Positions 51,675 to 61,600 of a stretch of 64,000 nucleotides of DNA are shown here, one piece after another. This stretch comes from CAMPKL01 sp963805925. Its GTDB lineage: Bacteria > Acidobacteriota > Terriglobia > Bryobacterales > UBA6623. The position numbers were made by a program, and so were the translations under genes. The stretch lies in assembly GCA_963805925.1 (NCBI GenBank), contig CAWDWB010000009.1:248001-312000 (forward strand), in the 5' to 3' direction. Every line of letters begins with the position of its first letter. The first letter of the stretch is position 1. The notes under the pieces are model-generated. The model had not been told where the DNA came from, made no database searches, and was given only the letters and a program-made list of their open reading frames with translations.

Positions 51675-51737
51675 AAGTGCGGCTCCGGCCCTCTACGAGG
51701 GGGCGAAACCTCCCATTATAGGCGGGTTGAGCGGCCC

Positions 51738-52556
51738 CTACTCGATCGGCCGCGCCGTGGCGACAACCTTCATCTTCGACTTCTCCAGCTTCGGTATCTC
51801 CACCTGCAGCCGGTCGCCGAAGCGATCCACGCCGCTCACGTCCAACACATACGTCCCGTCCGCCAACGTGCGGTGGATCAACTGCGCCGACGCCAGCGGA
51901 TTCAACTTCAACTTTTTCAAGTGGAACCAGGCCCCGCCCGTCTGCTCGGCCAGCTTCTCAAACAGTCCTGCATCCAAGCCGTCGGCGAAAGCGACGAACA
52001 CGGCGACGTTGCGTTGCCGCGCCATGGCCACAATCTCCGGCAGCCGAATCCTACTGTTGCCTTCCACGCCCGACGACAACACCATCGCCACACGCCTTCC
52101 GGGCGAGTTGGAAAAGCCGTCGTCCAGCACCGCGTAGAGCGCATCCATCACACGCGGATTGTTGCCTTGTTGAATCTTCTGATTGGCCGCCGTCAGCTGG
52201 TTCTTGCTGTTGGTGAAGTCCTGCATCAGCGTCGCAGCTTGGTCAAATGCGACCAACGCCATCTGCGCGCCTTCAGGCATGCCCTGAATCATCGGGTGCA
52301 CCAGTGGCCGGATCGCGTCCGAGATAAAACTCGCATCGACGATCAGCATCACGTCCAGCAGGTCTTTCGCCGGCTCGGCGCTTTCCACCGTCAACGCCAA
52401 ATCGCCGTCTGTTACCGCGAAGTCCGCCGCCGTCAGCCCCTTCACCGCCTCGCCGGTCTTCTCGTCAAAAACCGTCACCGACAACTTCGCGCCAAACAGC
52501 ATCGGCGTAGCCGACAGCAGAATCCCCAGGCAAAAAACAGCAGTACGCATCGGCAA
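51738..52556 (-). CDS. VWFA-related acidobacterial-type domain protein, exported
   Basis: 272 residues. The signal peptide is about 1-22. The remainder is a von Willebrand A-like domain of the acidobacterial VWFA-related type: LDVMLIVDASFISDAI (degenerate MIDAS, DxS..S replaced), ALVAFDQAATLMQDFT, and RRVAMVLSSGVEGNSRIR. The start may also be the next Met at 52550. Such proteins are probably periplasmic ligand-binding or adhesion proteins. A +1 base region separates it from lysS. No operon partner. Confidence 0.85.
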   Translation of the reverse strand: MPMRTAVFCLGILLSATPMLFGAKLSVTVFDEKTGEAVKGLTAADFAVTDGDLALTVESAEPAKDLLDVMLIVDASFISDAIRPLVHPMIQGMPEGAQMALVAFDQAATLMQDFTNSKNQLTAANQKIQQGNNPRVMDALYAVLDDGFSNSPGRRVAMVLSSGVEGNSRIRLPEIVAMARQRNVAVFVAFADGLDAGLFEKLAEQTGGAWFHLKKLKLNPLASAQLIHRTLADGTYVLDVSGVDRFGDRLQVEIPKLEKSKMKVVATARPIE

Positions 52557-52669
52557 TGCTCCGTCTTCGGCGCACTATATCATGACGCGCCGATCCGCCC
52601 CGCGCCCGGCTGCGGCCCCCGGCGCAGTTCCCCGCAACGTTACTCTTGTAGCTGGCGGCGTTTACGTCC

Positions 52670-53557
52670 ATGTCGACACAACAGGCGAACCTCGAGGAGG
52701 GCAGACTCGTAGCTCGTTGGAGCATCCTCGCCAGCGTCGTGCTGGCGGCAGGAAACATCAGCGTCGGCCTGCTGGCGGACTCCACTTCGGTGGTGGCGGC
52801 GGGCGCGGAGTTCGCAGGTGACGTACTCGCCTCCGCAGCGGTCTTGCTAGGGATGACAATCGCCGTCAAGCCGGCTGACTCCAACCATCCCTATGGGCAC
52901 GGCCGTTTCGAGACGCTCGCCGGCTTCGTCGTCGGCATCATCCTGGTGTTCGGCGGCATCGGAATCTGCTGGACCTCGCTGCAAAGAGTCGGCGAGATTC
53001 ACGCTCCCCCCAGCAGTTTTGCGGTTTGGCCACTCCTTGCCGCAGTTGTCGTCAGAAGCGTCATGGCCACCATCAAATTTCGCGTGGGCCGCCGTATACG
53101 CAGCGCCTCATTGATCGCAGACGGGTGGAACGACGCCGTCGACATTCTTTCCGCCTTCATCGCGCTGTCGGCCCTTGGTTTAACGCTGTACAGTCCTTCC
53201 CAGTTCCTTTCCGCCGATCACTACGGAGGCGTCGCAGTCGGTCTGGTCGTCATCTACACGGGCATGAGGGTGATGCGCGACGCATCTCTAGATTTAGCGG
53301 ATACCATGCCTGCCGACGAGTCTCTTCAAGAGATTCGTGACGTCGCCCTGAGCGTGCCCGGCGTCTTGGATGTGGAGAAATGCTTCGCCCGGAAGGCCGG
53401 TCTGCAATACTACGTCGACCTGCATATCGAGGTAGATCCGGAACTCACAGTCCGGGCCTCGCATGAAATTGCAGGCACGGTCCGAACCGACCTGCGAAGA
53501 CGCCTTGACTGGATCGCGGATGTCCTCATCCACGTGGAGCCAGCGGCCGACCGATAG
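52670..53557 (+). CDS. Cation diffusion facilitator family transporter
   Basis: 295 residues. Six transmembrane helices and a cytoplasmic ferredoxin-like C-terminal domain (~210-295, DVEKCFARKAGLQYYVDLHIEVDPELTVRASHEIA) show the CDF architecture, with the loop NHPYGHGRFETLAGF typical of the family. The helix 2 metal motif is E-F-A-G-D and the helix 5 motif is N-D-A-V-D, rather than the D/H-x3-D pairs of zinc transporters. Metal preference (Mn, Fe, other) is therefore open. It exports divalent metal by proton antiport. Confidence 0.92.
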   Translation: MSTQQANLEEGRLVARWSILASVVLAAGNISVGLLADSTSVVAAGAEFAGDVLASAAVLLGMTIAVKPADSNHPYGHGRFETLAGFVVGIILVFGGIGICWTSLQRVGEIHAPPSSFAVWPLLAAVVVRSVMATIKFRVGRRIRSASLIADGWNDAVDILSAFIALSALGLTLYSPSQFLSADHYGGVAVGLVVIYTGMRVMRDASLDLADTMPADESLQEIRDVALSVPGVLDVEKCFARKAGLQYYVDLHIEVDPELTVRASHEIAGTVRTDLRRRLDWIADVLIHVEPAADR

Positions 53558-53612
53558 GCCTCACACCTCGGCTCCTGGCGAACACGACTTGGCGCCGGCT
53601 CGATGAGCTGCC

Positions 53613-53660
53613 GGCAGGCTGCCTCCGCTTAGGGTGTGAGCAAAGCGGCGGCAGCCTGCC
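53613..53660. repeat. Long inverted repeat between CDF and cysteine-rich genes
   Basis: GGCAGGCTGCC (53613-53623) is complementary to GGCAGCCTGCC (53650-53660), with an inner CCGCTT/AAGCGG pair. It overlaps the last codons of the convergent cysteine-rich gene, lacks a T-tract and may act as a convergent-transcription terminator. Confidence 0.5.
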
Positions 53661-53838
53661 TCAAGCACGTTGGACACAAACAGCGTTGATAGCGCGCTTT
53701 GATTTCTTCCAGCGCATCCTTCGGAACCGTCTCGCTGAAACACCAGCAGGCGCCCATTGGCTCGCAGCGAAACTCCACGCCGCAAGCCTCACAGGTCTCG
53801 CCCTTAGCGACAGTTCCGCAACTTGGCTGATCGCTCAT
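53629..53838 (-). CDS. Cysteine-rich CWC-type small protein
   Basis: 69 residues with nine cysteines in CEACGVEFRC, ACWCFSE and CLCPTCLR, the Cys-rich CWC family pattern, suggesting a zinc or iron-sulfur binding fold. No signal peptide. It is the last gene of a minus-strand series, 18 bases after the SMP-30 lipoprotein gene. Confidence 0.85.
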   Translation of the reverse strand: MSDQPSCGTVAKGETCEACGVEFRCEPMGACWCFSETVPKDALEEIKARYQRCLCPTCLRQAAAALLTP

Positions 53839-53856
53839 CGCCGACGTTCCAACGGC

Positions 53857-54927
53857 CTAATAGGGGCGATAGCCTTTCGCGCCCAGCCGGATCCGATACA
53901 AGCTCGTATCAACGGTGATGTACAGCATGTTCGAGTCATCGCCCACGCTGAACTCCACATTACTGGGGATGCCGTGCGCCGCTGCCGGATCGGTCTGATT
54001 CTCGGGTCCTGTCGCGATGAAATCGACTTCCTCGCCCTGAGGGTTGACGATCATCACGCCTGGGCGCTTCATACTGCGCGAGGCCAAGTAGAGATTGCCG
54101 TCGGCATCGACGGTTAAACCGTCGCAACCCGCTTCCGTCCCCCAGTCGACCAGCGTCCGGCGCGGACCGCTCACTAGGCCGTCATCCCCAAGCGGAAAAG
54201 CGTACAACTTCATCGCGCCCTGGACGCCGGGCGCAGCGTTGGGATCGGTAAGGTCGGCGTTGCCGTCGTTGTGGTCGGAAACATACAGGGTGCGGCCATC
54301 CGGGCTCAGCGCCACGCCGTTCGGCTTTTCCGCGTCGTGCGTCACCTCCACCACCGTGCCGTCCGTGTCGACTCGGTAGACCGCCATGGTGTCCAGTTCG
54401 CGGGGTTGCGGACCGAGATAGCGCGGATCGCTGAAATAGATGCGGCCACGTGCGTCCACGACCAAGTCGTTCAGCGAGTTGAAGCGTTTGCCGTCGTATC
54501 GATCGGCGACCGTCTTCTTCTCGCCCGTATCTACGTTGTACCGGGAGACTTGCCGCCCGCCTCCGTCGGCGCCTTCGGCCGCCAAAAGATATCCTTCGGC
54601 GTCAAAGTACAGACCATTTGACTTGCCGCTGTCTTCAGCGAAGACGGCCGTCATACCCGTCGCCGGATCGTAGCGCATGATCTTACCCGGCACATCCCCG
54701 AATGAGATGTCTGAGAAATAGATGCGCCCATCCGGCGCGGCAGCAGCGCCCTCGGTGAGACCGCCGACCAAGGGCAGAGAGCGGGTGAACAACAATTCCA
54801 ATTGCGCGCCTGCGGGCACGATTGCAGGCGTCGCAGCTTCCGGTTCAGGCGCCGGCGCTCCTCCTCCGCAAGCAAACGCCATTAGGGCCACAAAGGAAAC
54901 CGCCACAAACGTCGACCTATTCATCAA
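53857..54927 (-). CDS. SMP-30/gluconolactonase-type lipoprotein
   Basis: 356 residues. A lipoprotein signal ends VALMAFAC (Cys20) and is followed by an Ala/Pro linker. The SMP-30-like six-bladed propeller is recognised by GGLTEGAAAAPDGRIYFSDI, FNSLNDLVVDARGRIYFSDP, KPNGVALSPDGRTLYVSD and CDGLTVDADGNLYLA. It likely hydrolyses a lactone at the outer or inner membrane. Seven bases separate it from the DUF6526 gene upstream in the operon. Confidence 0.88.
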   Translation of the reverse strand: MMNRSTFVAVSFVALMAFACGGGAPAPEPEAATPAIVPAGAQLELLFTRSLPLVGGLTEGAAAAPDGRIYFSDISFGDVPGKIMRYDPATGMTAVFAEDSGKSNGLYFDAEGYLLAAEGADGGGRQVSRYNVDTGEKKTVADRYDGKRFNSLNDLVVDARGRIYFSDPRYLGPQPRELDTMAVYRVDTDGTVVEVTHDAEKPNGVALSPDGRTLYVSDHNDGNADLTDPNAAPGVQGAMKLYAFPLGDDGLVSGPRRTLVDWGTEAGCDGLTVDADGNLYLASRSMKRPGVMIVNPQGEEVDFIATGPENQTDPAAAHGIPSNVEFSVGDDSNMLYITVDTSLYRIRLGAKGYRPY

Positions 54928-54934
54928 TTGCTCC

Positions 54935-55372
54935 CTACACGCGATAGTAGTCGCCTTGCCAGTCGGTGATCAGCTTCTTGATCGGCGTGGCGTCCGCGAT
55001 GTTTTCGTCGAGCACCTTGCGAGCCAACGCAGGCAATTCGCCGTCTCCGGCGAATCGCAGCGCGACCATCTGGGCAGGGGTGAACTCGTTAATGCGCCCC
55101 TGCATATCGGCGGGCAACAAGTCACGCATGCGCAACCTCATCTCCAGGCGAATGACGCGGTCTTGCGCCTTCAAGGCAAACACTCTGGCGACAAACAATG
55201 AGATCAACAACGCGATCGCCACGAGCAAATTCAGAATCGCTTCGAACGAGAGGCCGCCAAACAGCCGATAGATCGCCCAACCGGCGTTCAGTAAGAGGAT
55301 GGGAAACGCAACGAAGTGGAAGGCAGGGACCCATCTTGTGTGATTGGAGTAGTCTTGTTTCTGATCGGGCAC
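54935..55372 (-). CDS. DUF6526 family membrane protein
   Basis: 145 residues. Two transmembrane helices (AFHFVAFPILLLNAGWAIYRLF, ILNLLVAIALLISLFVARVFAL) precede a cytoplasmic part (DRVIRLEMRLRMRDLLP, FTPAQMVALRFAGDGELPALARKVLDENI). This layout matches the acidobacterial DUF6526 group. Function unknown. It is in line with the cupredoxin gene upstream. Confidence 0.85.
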   Translation of the reverse strand: MPDQKQDYSNHTRWVPAFHFVAFPILLLNAGWAIYRLFGGLSFEAILNLLVAIALLISLFVARVFALKAQDRVIRLEMRLRMRDLLPADMQGRINEFTPAQMVALRFAGDGELPALARKVLDENIADATPIKKLITDWQGDYYRV

Positions 55373-55411
55373 AGCCGCACTCCTTAAGCCTCAGCACAGT
55401 ATACGCGGCTC

Positions 55412-55774
55412 TTACTCGACGATCAGTTGGCCCTTCATTTTTCCGTGTCCAAGGCCGCAGAACTTCGAACAAGCGATGGGATAGACGCCGGCTTGGTCGG
55501 CCGTAAACTCGATCGTGATCACCTCGCCTTTGGGCAGTTCGCGATCGATGCCGAGAGCCTCGATCTTGAATCCATGTTTGCGATCCAAGGCGGTGATCGA
55601 AAGCTTTACGGTCTCGCCCTGATGCATTCGAATCTCACTGGGCGAAAACTCATACTTTTTCGCAGTCATGGTAATTTCGCGGGCTTCCGGCTTTTCCTGA
55701 GCCAGGGAAACGGCAAGAACAGCGAATACCGTCAGACCGGCGGCCAATAGGACTGAGAGACGTCTGCGTATCAT
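55412..55774 (-). CDS. Stand-alone CuA-type cupredoxin, exported
   Basis: 120 residues. Signal peptide about 1-25. A cupredoxin fold carries the CuA ligand set H67, C102, C106, H110 and M113 (CSKFCGLGHGKM), the same spacing as in cytochrome oxidase subunit II, but there is no membrane anchor or oxidase domain. It could be an electron carrier, a CuA donor/chaperone, or a nitrous-oxide-reductase-like fragment. It sits 14 bases downstream of a CRTAC1 gene. Confidence 0.9.
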   Translation of the reverse strand: MIRRRLSVLLAAGLTVFAVLAVSLAQEKPEAREITMTAKKYEFSPSEIRMHQGETVKLSITALDRKHGFKIEALGIDRELPKGEVITIEFTADQAGVYPIACSKFCGLGHGKMKGQLIVE

Positions 55775-55788
55775 CTTCTACCCTCCGT

Positions 55789-57399
55789 TCAAGGCTCAAC
55801 GACCCGGTGGAGCCGGTTCGCTGCCAGGCTCTCGATGCGTTGGGTTTGGCCGTTGGGCCAAGTGATTTCCAAAGAGGCGGACTTTGCGTCAGCGAGGCCA
55901 AAGCGCAAGGTGAGTGAATTCTGGGACAAGTAGCTGCCGCCGCCGCGGACTTCGGCTAGCTGAGTCTTTCCGCCGACGGTCAGCCGGACCTTGGCGCCGA
56001 TGGCGCTGCGGTTGGATTTGGTCCCTTCGAGGCGGATCGTGATCCAGTTGCCTGCGGCTGCACGCGGCGTGAATAGCGACGGCGTCTCGTTTTGGTTGTT
56101 GACCAGAATGTCCACGCGACCGTCGTTGTCCGCGTCGGCGAAGGCGGCGCCGCGCGCGGCGTGAAGTTCGAGAATGCCCGGGCCGGACGACTGAGAAACA
56201 TCAGTGAACTTTCCGGCGCCATCGTTGTGATAGAGGATGGCGCGCTCGCGGTAGCGGATATCGCCGGGCATCTTGTCGACTTCGGGGAAGACGTGTCCGT
56301 TGACGAGCAGCACGTCAGCACGTCCGTCATTGTCGTAGTCGACAAAGCCCACGCCCCAGCCGACGTAGCGCGTGTTCGCCCCCATACCCGCGGAGACGGT
56401 GGCTTCGTCAAAGTCTCCCTTGCCGCGATTGCGGTAGAGCGTTGAGCGTTCGTCGGAAAAGTTGGTGCGGAAGATGTCGATCGAGCCGTCGCCGTCGAAG
56501 TCAGCTGCGGCGACCCCCATGCCGGAAAGCGCTTGCCCGTCTTCATCTAAGGCTGCTCCGCGGAACAACGCTTCGTCTTCGAAGGTTCCATCTTTCTGGT
56601 TGATGTACAGGATGGAGGGCGTGCGGTCACAGGCAACGTAGAGGTCGGTGTAGCCGTCTCCGTTGAAATCTCCCGTGACGACGCCGAGCGCATAATGGCG
56701 GTCCGGAGCAGCGATGCCCGAGGCTTCGGATACGTCAGTGAACTTGCCGCCGTCGTTGCGGTAGAGAATGTTGCGGTCGAAAGGCAATCCGCGCGGTCCG
56801 CAGGCGGTGGGTACGTTGCGGTAATAGCAGTAAGGATTGTCGCCGGGTTTGGGAGTGGTCTCGAAGTCAAACTTCAGATAGTTGGAGACGTACAGATCGA
56901 GATCGCCGTCATGGTCGTAGTCCAGAAAGGCGCAGCCGGTGTTGTAGCGCGTGCGCGGCTGTTGGAGTCCGGCAGCGCGGGTTGCGTCTTGGAAGCTCTT
57001 ACCTTGGGTGTTGCGCAACAAGTGGTTCTGTCCCCAGTAGGTGACGAACAGATCGGTAAAACCGTCGTTGTCATAGTCGCCGGCGCAGACGCCGTTGCCC
57101 CAACCCTCGAGTTTGGGCAACGCCTGTGCGGTGACATCGGCGAACTTGTTGGCCCCTTGATTGCGGTACAGGCGGCTCGGCGCGCCCGGACCGGATACGA
57201 GAAACGCGTCCAGCAATCCGTCGTTGTCGTAGTCGATCCACGCCGCCCCGGAGCCGGTGGTCTCGACGATCCATTGCTTCGACTCGTTGCCGCCGTTAGG
57301 AAAAACCTGCGTCAGTCCGGCTTGCTTCGCCACGTTAGCGAATTCGGCCGCATTGACCGTTCCTGCCAGCGCGAGCAAGAGAAACGCCGCAAGCCTCAT
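55789..57399 (-). CDS. CRTAC1 family protein (FG-GAP/VCBS propeller plus ASPIC/UnbV)
   Basis: 536 residues. The signal peptide is MRLAAFLLLALAGTVNAA. A seven-bladed propeller of FG-GAP/VCBS repeats with Ca-binding DxDxDG loops follows (for example WIDYDNDGLLDAFLVSG, GDYDNDGFTDLFVTYW, GDFNGDGYTDLYVA). The C-terminal ASPIC/UnbV domain spans ~450-520 (SNRSAIGAKVRLTVGGKTQLAEVRGGGSY). CRTAC1-like bacterial proteins are thought to be extracellular calcium-binding adhesins or enzymes of unknown activity. It overlaps the TPR gene by four bases. Confidence 0.92.
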   Translation of the reverse strand: MRLAAFLLLALAGTVNAAEFANVAKQAGLTQVFPNGGNESKQWIVETTGSGAAWIDYDNDGLLDAFLVSGPGAPSRLYRNQGANKFADVTAQALPKLEGWGNGVCAGDYDNDGFTDLFVTYWGQNHLLRNTQGKSFQDATRAAGLQQPRTRYNTGCAFLDYDHDGDLDLYVSNYLKFDFETTPKPGDNPYCYYRNVPTACGPRGLPFDRNILYRNDGGKFTDVSEASGIAAPDRHYALGVVTGDFNGDGYTDLYVACDRTPSILYINQKDGTFEDEALFRGAALDEDGQALSGMGVAAADFDGDGSIDIFRTNFSDERSTLYRNRGKGDFDEATVSAGMGANTRYVGWGVGFVDYDNDGRADVLLVNGHVFPEVDKMPGDIRYRERAILYHNDGAGKFTDVSQSSGPGILELHAARGAAFADADNDGRVDILVNNQNETPSLFTPRAAAGNWITIRLEGTKSNRSAIGAKVRLTVGGKTQLAEVRGGGSYLSQNSLTLRFGLADAKSASLEITWPNGQTQRIESLAANRLHRVVEP

Positions 57400-58403
57400 G
57401 GTTGGGGCGTCTCTCCGATGCGGCGGAGGAAGTCAGAAAATTCGCCCGCAGTCGATTGCTGCAGGGCGTCGAGTTTTTGCTTGGCAGCGAGGGCGTCGTC
57501 GTTGCGGCCGGCGTTGCGGTAGGCCACCATCAGGGCATACCAAGACGATTCGCTGGCAGGTTGGAGTTTGACGACGCGCTCAAGCAGACCAATCGCCGCC
57601 GCATGATCGTCGGCACGCGAGCGATATCGCGCGAGGGCGACGAGCGCTTCGGGGAAGTCGGGACTGAGGTCGAGCGTGCGCTCAAGCTCTTTAGCCGCGG
57701 CGGCGGACTGCTGTTGGACTTCGAGGATCTGCGCAATCTGATAATGCGCGACGGCGTCGTAAGGATTGAGCTTCAACTCGGCCTCAAACTCGCGCCGAGC
57801 TTCAGTAAGCGCTTCAGGCTCATGCGAGCGCAGCAAGAGTGCTCGACCGAGGCGGTAATGCAAAGCCAACGTATCCGGGCTCTTCTGGATCGCCTTGCGA
57901 TACTCGGCAACGGCCTCGTCGTAGCGGCCTTGAATCTCGAAGATCTCCGCAGAAAGCTGATTGACGCGGAACGAGGCCGGAGCCTTCTCGAACATCCGTT
58001 CAACCGCGCCGTTCCAGGCTTTGAGATGGAGACGCGCGTTCTCATAGAGCACGTCAGGATCGTTCGGAAACTCGCGTTCGAGCTTGGCGAGAGGCTGGGC
58101 GGCTTCGTCGAATCGCTGAGCGGCAATCAGGCAACGAGCGAGAGCAATGCCGGCAAGGCGCCGCAGCTTGGCGTCGGCATACTCAGCGGCGAGCGCGGGT
58201 TGGGCGTCGGCACAGCGTCCAGTAGCGGCCTTGGTAAGCCCAAGCATAGCCTTGGCCGAAGGCGAATCGAGACCCGTCAGCAGTTTTTCCGCAGTGGCAT
58301 AGTCGCCCTTATCGAAGGCGGCAATGCCCTGCGCTTGACGGTCCTGCGCGGTCGCGGCGCAAGCCAGCAAGAAACACAGTGTGATAAGTCTAGTGGCCCG
58401 CAT
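57396..58403 (-). CDS. Exported TPR protein
   Basis: 335 residues. A short signal peptide (MRATRLITLCFLLACAATAQ) is followed by multiple tetratricopeptide repeats (~40-320), among them FDKGDYATAEKLLTGLD, LHYRLGRALLLRSHEPEALTEA and AVAHYQIAQILEVQQQ. It probably scaffolds interactions in the periplasm. Overlaps both neighbours (58390-58403 with the short secreted protein, 57396-57399 with CRTAC1), indicating coupled translation. Confidence 0.88.
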   Translation of the reverse strand: MRATRLITLCFLLACAATAQDRQAQGIAAFDKGDYATAEKLLTGLDSPSAKAMLGLTKAATGRCADAQPALAAEYADAKLRRLAGIALARCLIAAQRFDEAAQPLAKLEREFPNDPDVLYENARLHLKAWNGAVERMFEKAPASFRVNQLSAEIFEIQGRYDEAVAEYRKAIQKSPDTLALHYRLGRALLLRSHEPEALTEARREFEAELKLNPYDAVAHYQIAQILEVQQQSAAAAKELERTLDLSPDFPEALVALARYRSRADDHAAAIGLLERVVKLQPASESSWYALMVAYRNAGRNDDALAAKQKLDALQQSTAGEFSDFLRRIGETPQP

Positions 58404-58632
58404 CGTCCATCACCAGATCGAGATCGCCGAAACGCTGGCGGCGTTTGCCGTCGAGATAACGGAAGCGCAACAGCGGCGCGTCGCCCGGAGCAAGCAGCGC
58501 AGACGGCCCGAGACGCTCGGAATCCGTGAGCCCGAGGATCTGCAGCCGGCCGGAATCGAGAATATGCTGCAGCACGTCTTCAGCCGAGAAGACGGGCGCA
58601 GCGAGCAGCAAGAGGATGAGCAGGCGCTTCAT
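58390..58632 (-). CDS. Short secreted protein of unknown function
   Basis: 80 residues. The signal peptide is MKRLLILLLLAAPVFSA, and the mature part (DVLQHILDSGRLQILGLTDSERLGPSALLAPGD, then a LRFRYLDGKRRQRFGDLDL end) looks folded. It lies between the CRTAC1-TPR and TPR genes with four-base and 14-base overlaps. No family recognised. Confidence 0.7.
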   Translation of the reverse strand: MKRLLILLLLAAPVFSAEDVLQHILDSGRLQILGLTDSERLGPSALLAPGDAPLLRFRYLDGKRRQRFGDLDLVMDDAGH

Positions 58633-61600
58633 GGGCGATTCAATTCCTCCAGGGCGCGGCGCATCAGCGAACTATCGGGGACGGCGGCGAGCGCTTCCTC
58701 TAAAACGGCACGGGCTTGCAGACGGTCGCCGCTTTGAACATAGATGCGCGCCAAGTTCATGTAGGTTTCCTCCGATTGCGGCGCCACGCGAATACCGTAA
58801 CGCAAAGCGGCCGTCGCTTCGTTGGGCTGATTCAACCTCAAGTAAAGCACGGCGAGATTATTGATAGCCGCCACATGGTCGCGCTTGAGTTGAATGGCGC
58901 GCTGGAAGAGCTGCTTGGCCTCGTCGAATCGCTCTTGCCTGGCCAGCAGCAGCCCAAGTTGACTGGAGGCATCCGCATCCGACGAATCAATTTCGAGCGC
59001 GCGGCGTAGCAGGCGTTCGGCTTCGGCAGGCTGTCCGGCGCGATCAGCGGCTTGGGCTGCATTGGCGTAGGCGTAGCCGGAGTCCGGCGACAAGACTATG
59101 GCCTTTTGGAAACGCTCCAGCGCCAGCGGGTAGTTCTGCTGTTGCATGGCCAACCCGCCGTAGTTATTCCATGCTTCCGGGGACTTGTCGTTGAGTCGCA
59201 CCGCCGCTTCGATGTGCGGCTGGGCAGCCGCCGTTCGTTCGGCGTCGAGGTGAATTTGTCCCACGGCCAACTGAGCCTTGAAGTTGTCGGGCGCACGCGC
59301 GAGAACGACTTCTAGATACGGCAGCGCCTGGTCCGGGTAGCCGGCCTGGTAGAAAGCTGCTCCGTGACGAAAATAATTTCGCGACGGGAGTCCAGTGGCG
59401 TACCAGCCATCGAACGGCAGGGCCAACTTCGTTCGATCCGGGTCGCGCATGGCAACGAGGTCGGCACGAACGTCGTCGTCGCTAGGCACGGCGCCGTAGA
59501 GTTTGTGCGCACGCGAGCGCTCATCAACGAGCAAGACGAGCGGCAAGGTGAGCGGGCCCCGGTAGTCAAGCAGATACCGCTGGAAGAGCGCGTACCAGGC
59601 GGCCCGGTCCGGCGAGCCTTCCAGGTCGGCCCGATCGATGACCACCAGGCCCGGGCCAGACCGCTTCTCAGGGAGCGGAACGGGCTCAAGCAACCAGACG
59701 TCGCCGGCAGTCGTTGGCGCGTCCAGGGAGACAACCGGAATCGGTCGTGCGGCCGTCAGGGAAACGGACGCCGTGATTCCCCGCCCTTCGACGATGTGAT
59801 GGCGCTTGCCGGCGGCCACGTCGACGATCGTCTCGATTGCGCCAGACGGCCAACGGACACTAATCTTGTCCGCCGTCTTGGCGACTCCCAGCCCCAGGTG
59901 TACGCGTTTGGTGTGCTGGCACAGATAGCCGGAGCCCGCGCTGACCAGTTGTGAAGTCATGCCGTTCGAAGACTCGGCGACGACCCAAGCACCGATAGCG
60001 TCACGATTGGACTTCACGCCTTCGAGTTCGAGCACAACGACATTGGCGCTTTCGCGCGCATTGACCAACGCTTGAATCTGCGGCGCCAGGCGATTCTTGA
60101 GAACCATATCGAGGCGGCCGTCGCCGGTCAAATCGACGGCCGCAAAGGATCGCGTGTCGCGCGAGGCCAGCCCGATGTCGGGGGAAGAGTCGATCCAGCG
60201 TTCGCCCTGGCGCCTGTAGAAAACGTTGGGTTCGTGACCGTTCCAGGAATAGCCTTCGCGGATGAATTGATTGACAGCGTTCCAGCCTTCTTCGTACTTC
60301 GGCGCAAACCCTCCGTCGGGCGAAGACTGGGCAACCGTCTGACGCCAAAAGAAGCTCATCAGGTCTGTCGCCATGCGGTCGGGCTCGGCAGGACCTGGCT
60401 CGGAAATCATCCCGGAAGCGACGACAATCTCCGGCGCTCCGTCGGCGTCGAAGTCGAACGCGTCGCCCGTCCAGGCCCAGCGGCCCACCTCCGCCTGGCC
60501 TGTCTCTTCGAACGAGCCGTCGCCCTTGTTGCGGTAGAGCGTGTTGCCTTTGGAGTGCCTATGGTACTGCTCGCCCAGGCCGTGTTCGGTTACGAGCGTG
60601 AAAGCCGGGTCGTTGATCACCCGCCGTCCAGCTGGCGACCACATGTTCGTCACGTAGAGGTCGGGCCGACCGGAGTTGTGCGCATCGAACCACGCAGCGC
60701 TCATGCCCGGGCCGAGATCTTCGACTCCCGTTTCGGCTGCGATGTCGCGGAAGCGCCCCCCATCGAACTTGTACAGATTGTTGCGGCCAAAATCGTTGGC
60801 GACGTAGAGTTCCGGGCGCCCGTCAAAGTCGAAATCGCACCAGGCGGGCGCAAAGCTGTAGCGGTCATTATTCTCGCCGAGACCCACTTGGGCGGTGACG
60901 TCCTCGAAAAACCCATCAGTGAGTCGATTGCGGAAAAGGTAATTCGGCGGACCGTTCTGCGCATCGTGATACGGCGAAGGGTAGCTGTACTGGTCCTCGC
61001 TTTGAAAATAGATGTACGTACACAGGTAAAGATCGACGAAGCCATCGCCGTCGTAATCGGCGGCCGCCATGCCCGTGAAGGAGCCTTGAGCCGGGTTGGC
61101 GAAACGGAAAGCGCCGGGCTGATGCTTGAAAACTCCGGTGCCCTGATTCGCGAAGAATAGGGGCTGTGAGTTGGTGAGTACAACAAGGTCTTGTCGGCCG
61201 CTATTGCGGAAGTCGACGAACAGAGCACAGGAAGTGTTGTCGAGCAGGTCGACGCCCGCAGCTTTTGAGATGTCGCGATAGAGACCGTCTGGGCTGCGCT
61301 TGAGCAATCGGTTTGGCAGCCCGCCCGGCTGGCAGATGTAAATCTCGTCGACTCCATCATTGTCGATGTCCCCGGCGGCGATGCCGTTTTGCCCGTAGAT
61401 ATCGATTCCCGCGGTGAGGTCGATTTGGCGGCGCCACTCGGGGATGCCCACGCCGAGTTGACGCGCGGCGGGTTCTTTGGGATCGAGAATATTGGCCGCA
61501 CGGAAGGGGCGATGGCGCGCACGAGTTTCCTCGATCGGCTGGAACGCGTGCAACGCTCCTCCGCGCCAGTCCAACCTCCAATGGCCAACGTGATACGCCT

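Noticed and set aside
60072..61160. 362-codon plus-strand frame inside the CRTAC1-TPR gene
   Set aside because: Antisense to a repeat-rich coding region; composition expected from the complementary strand.
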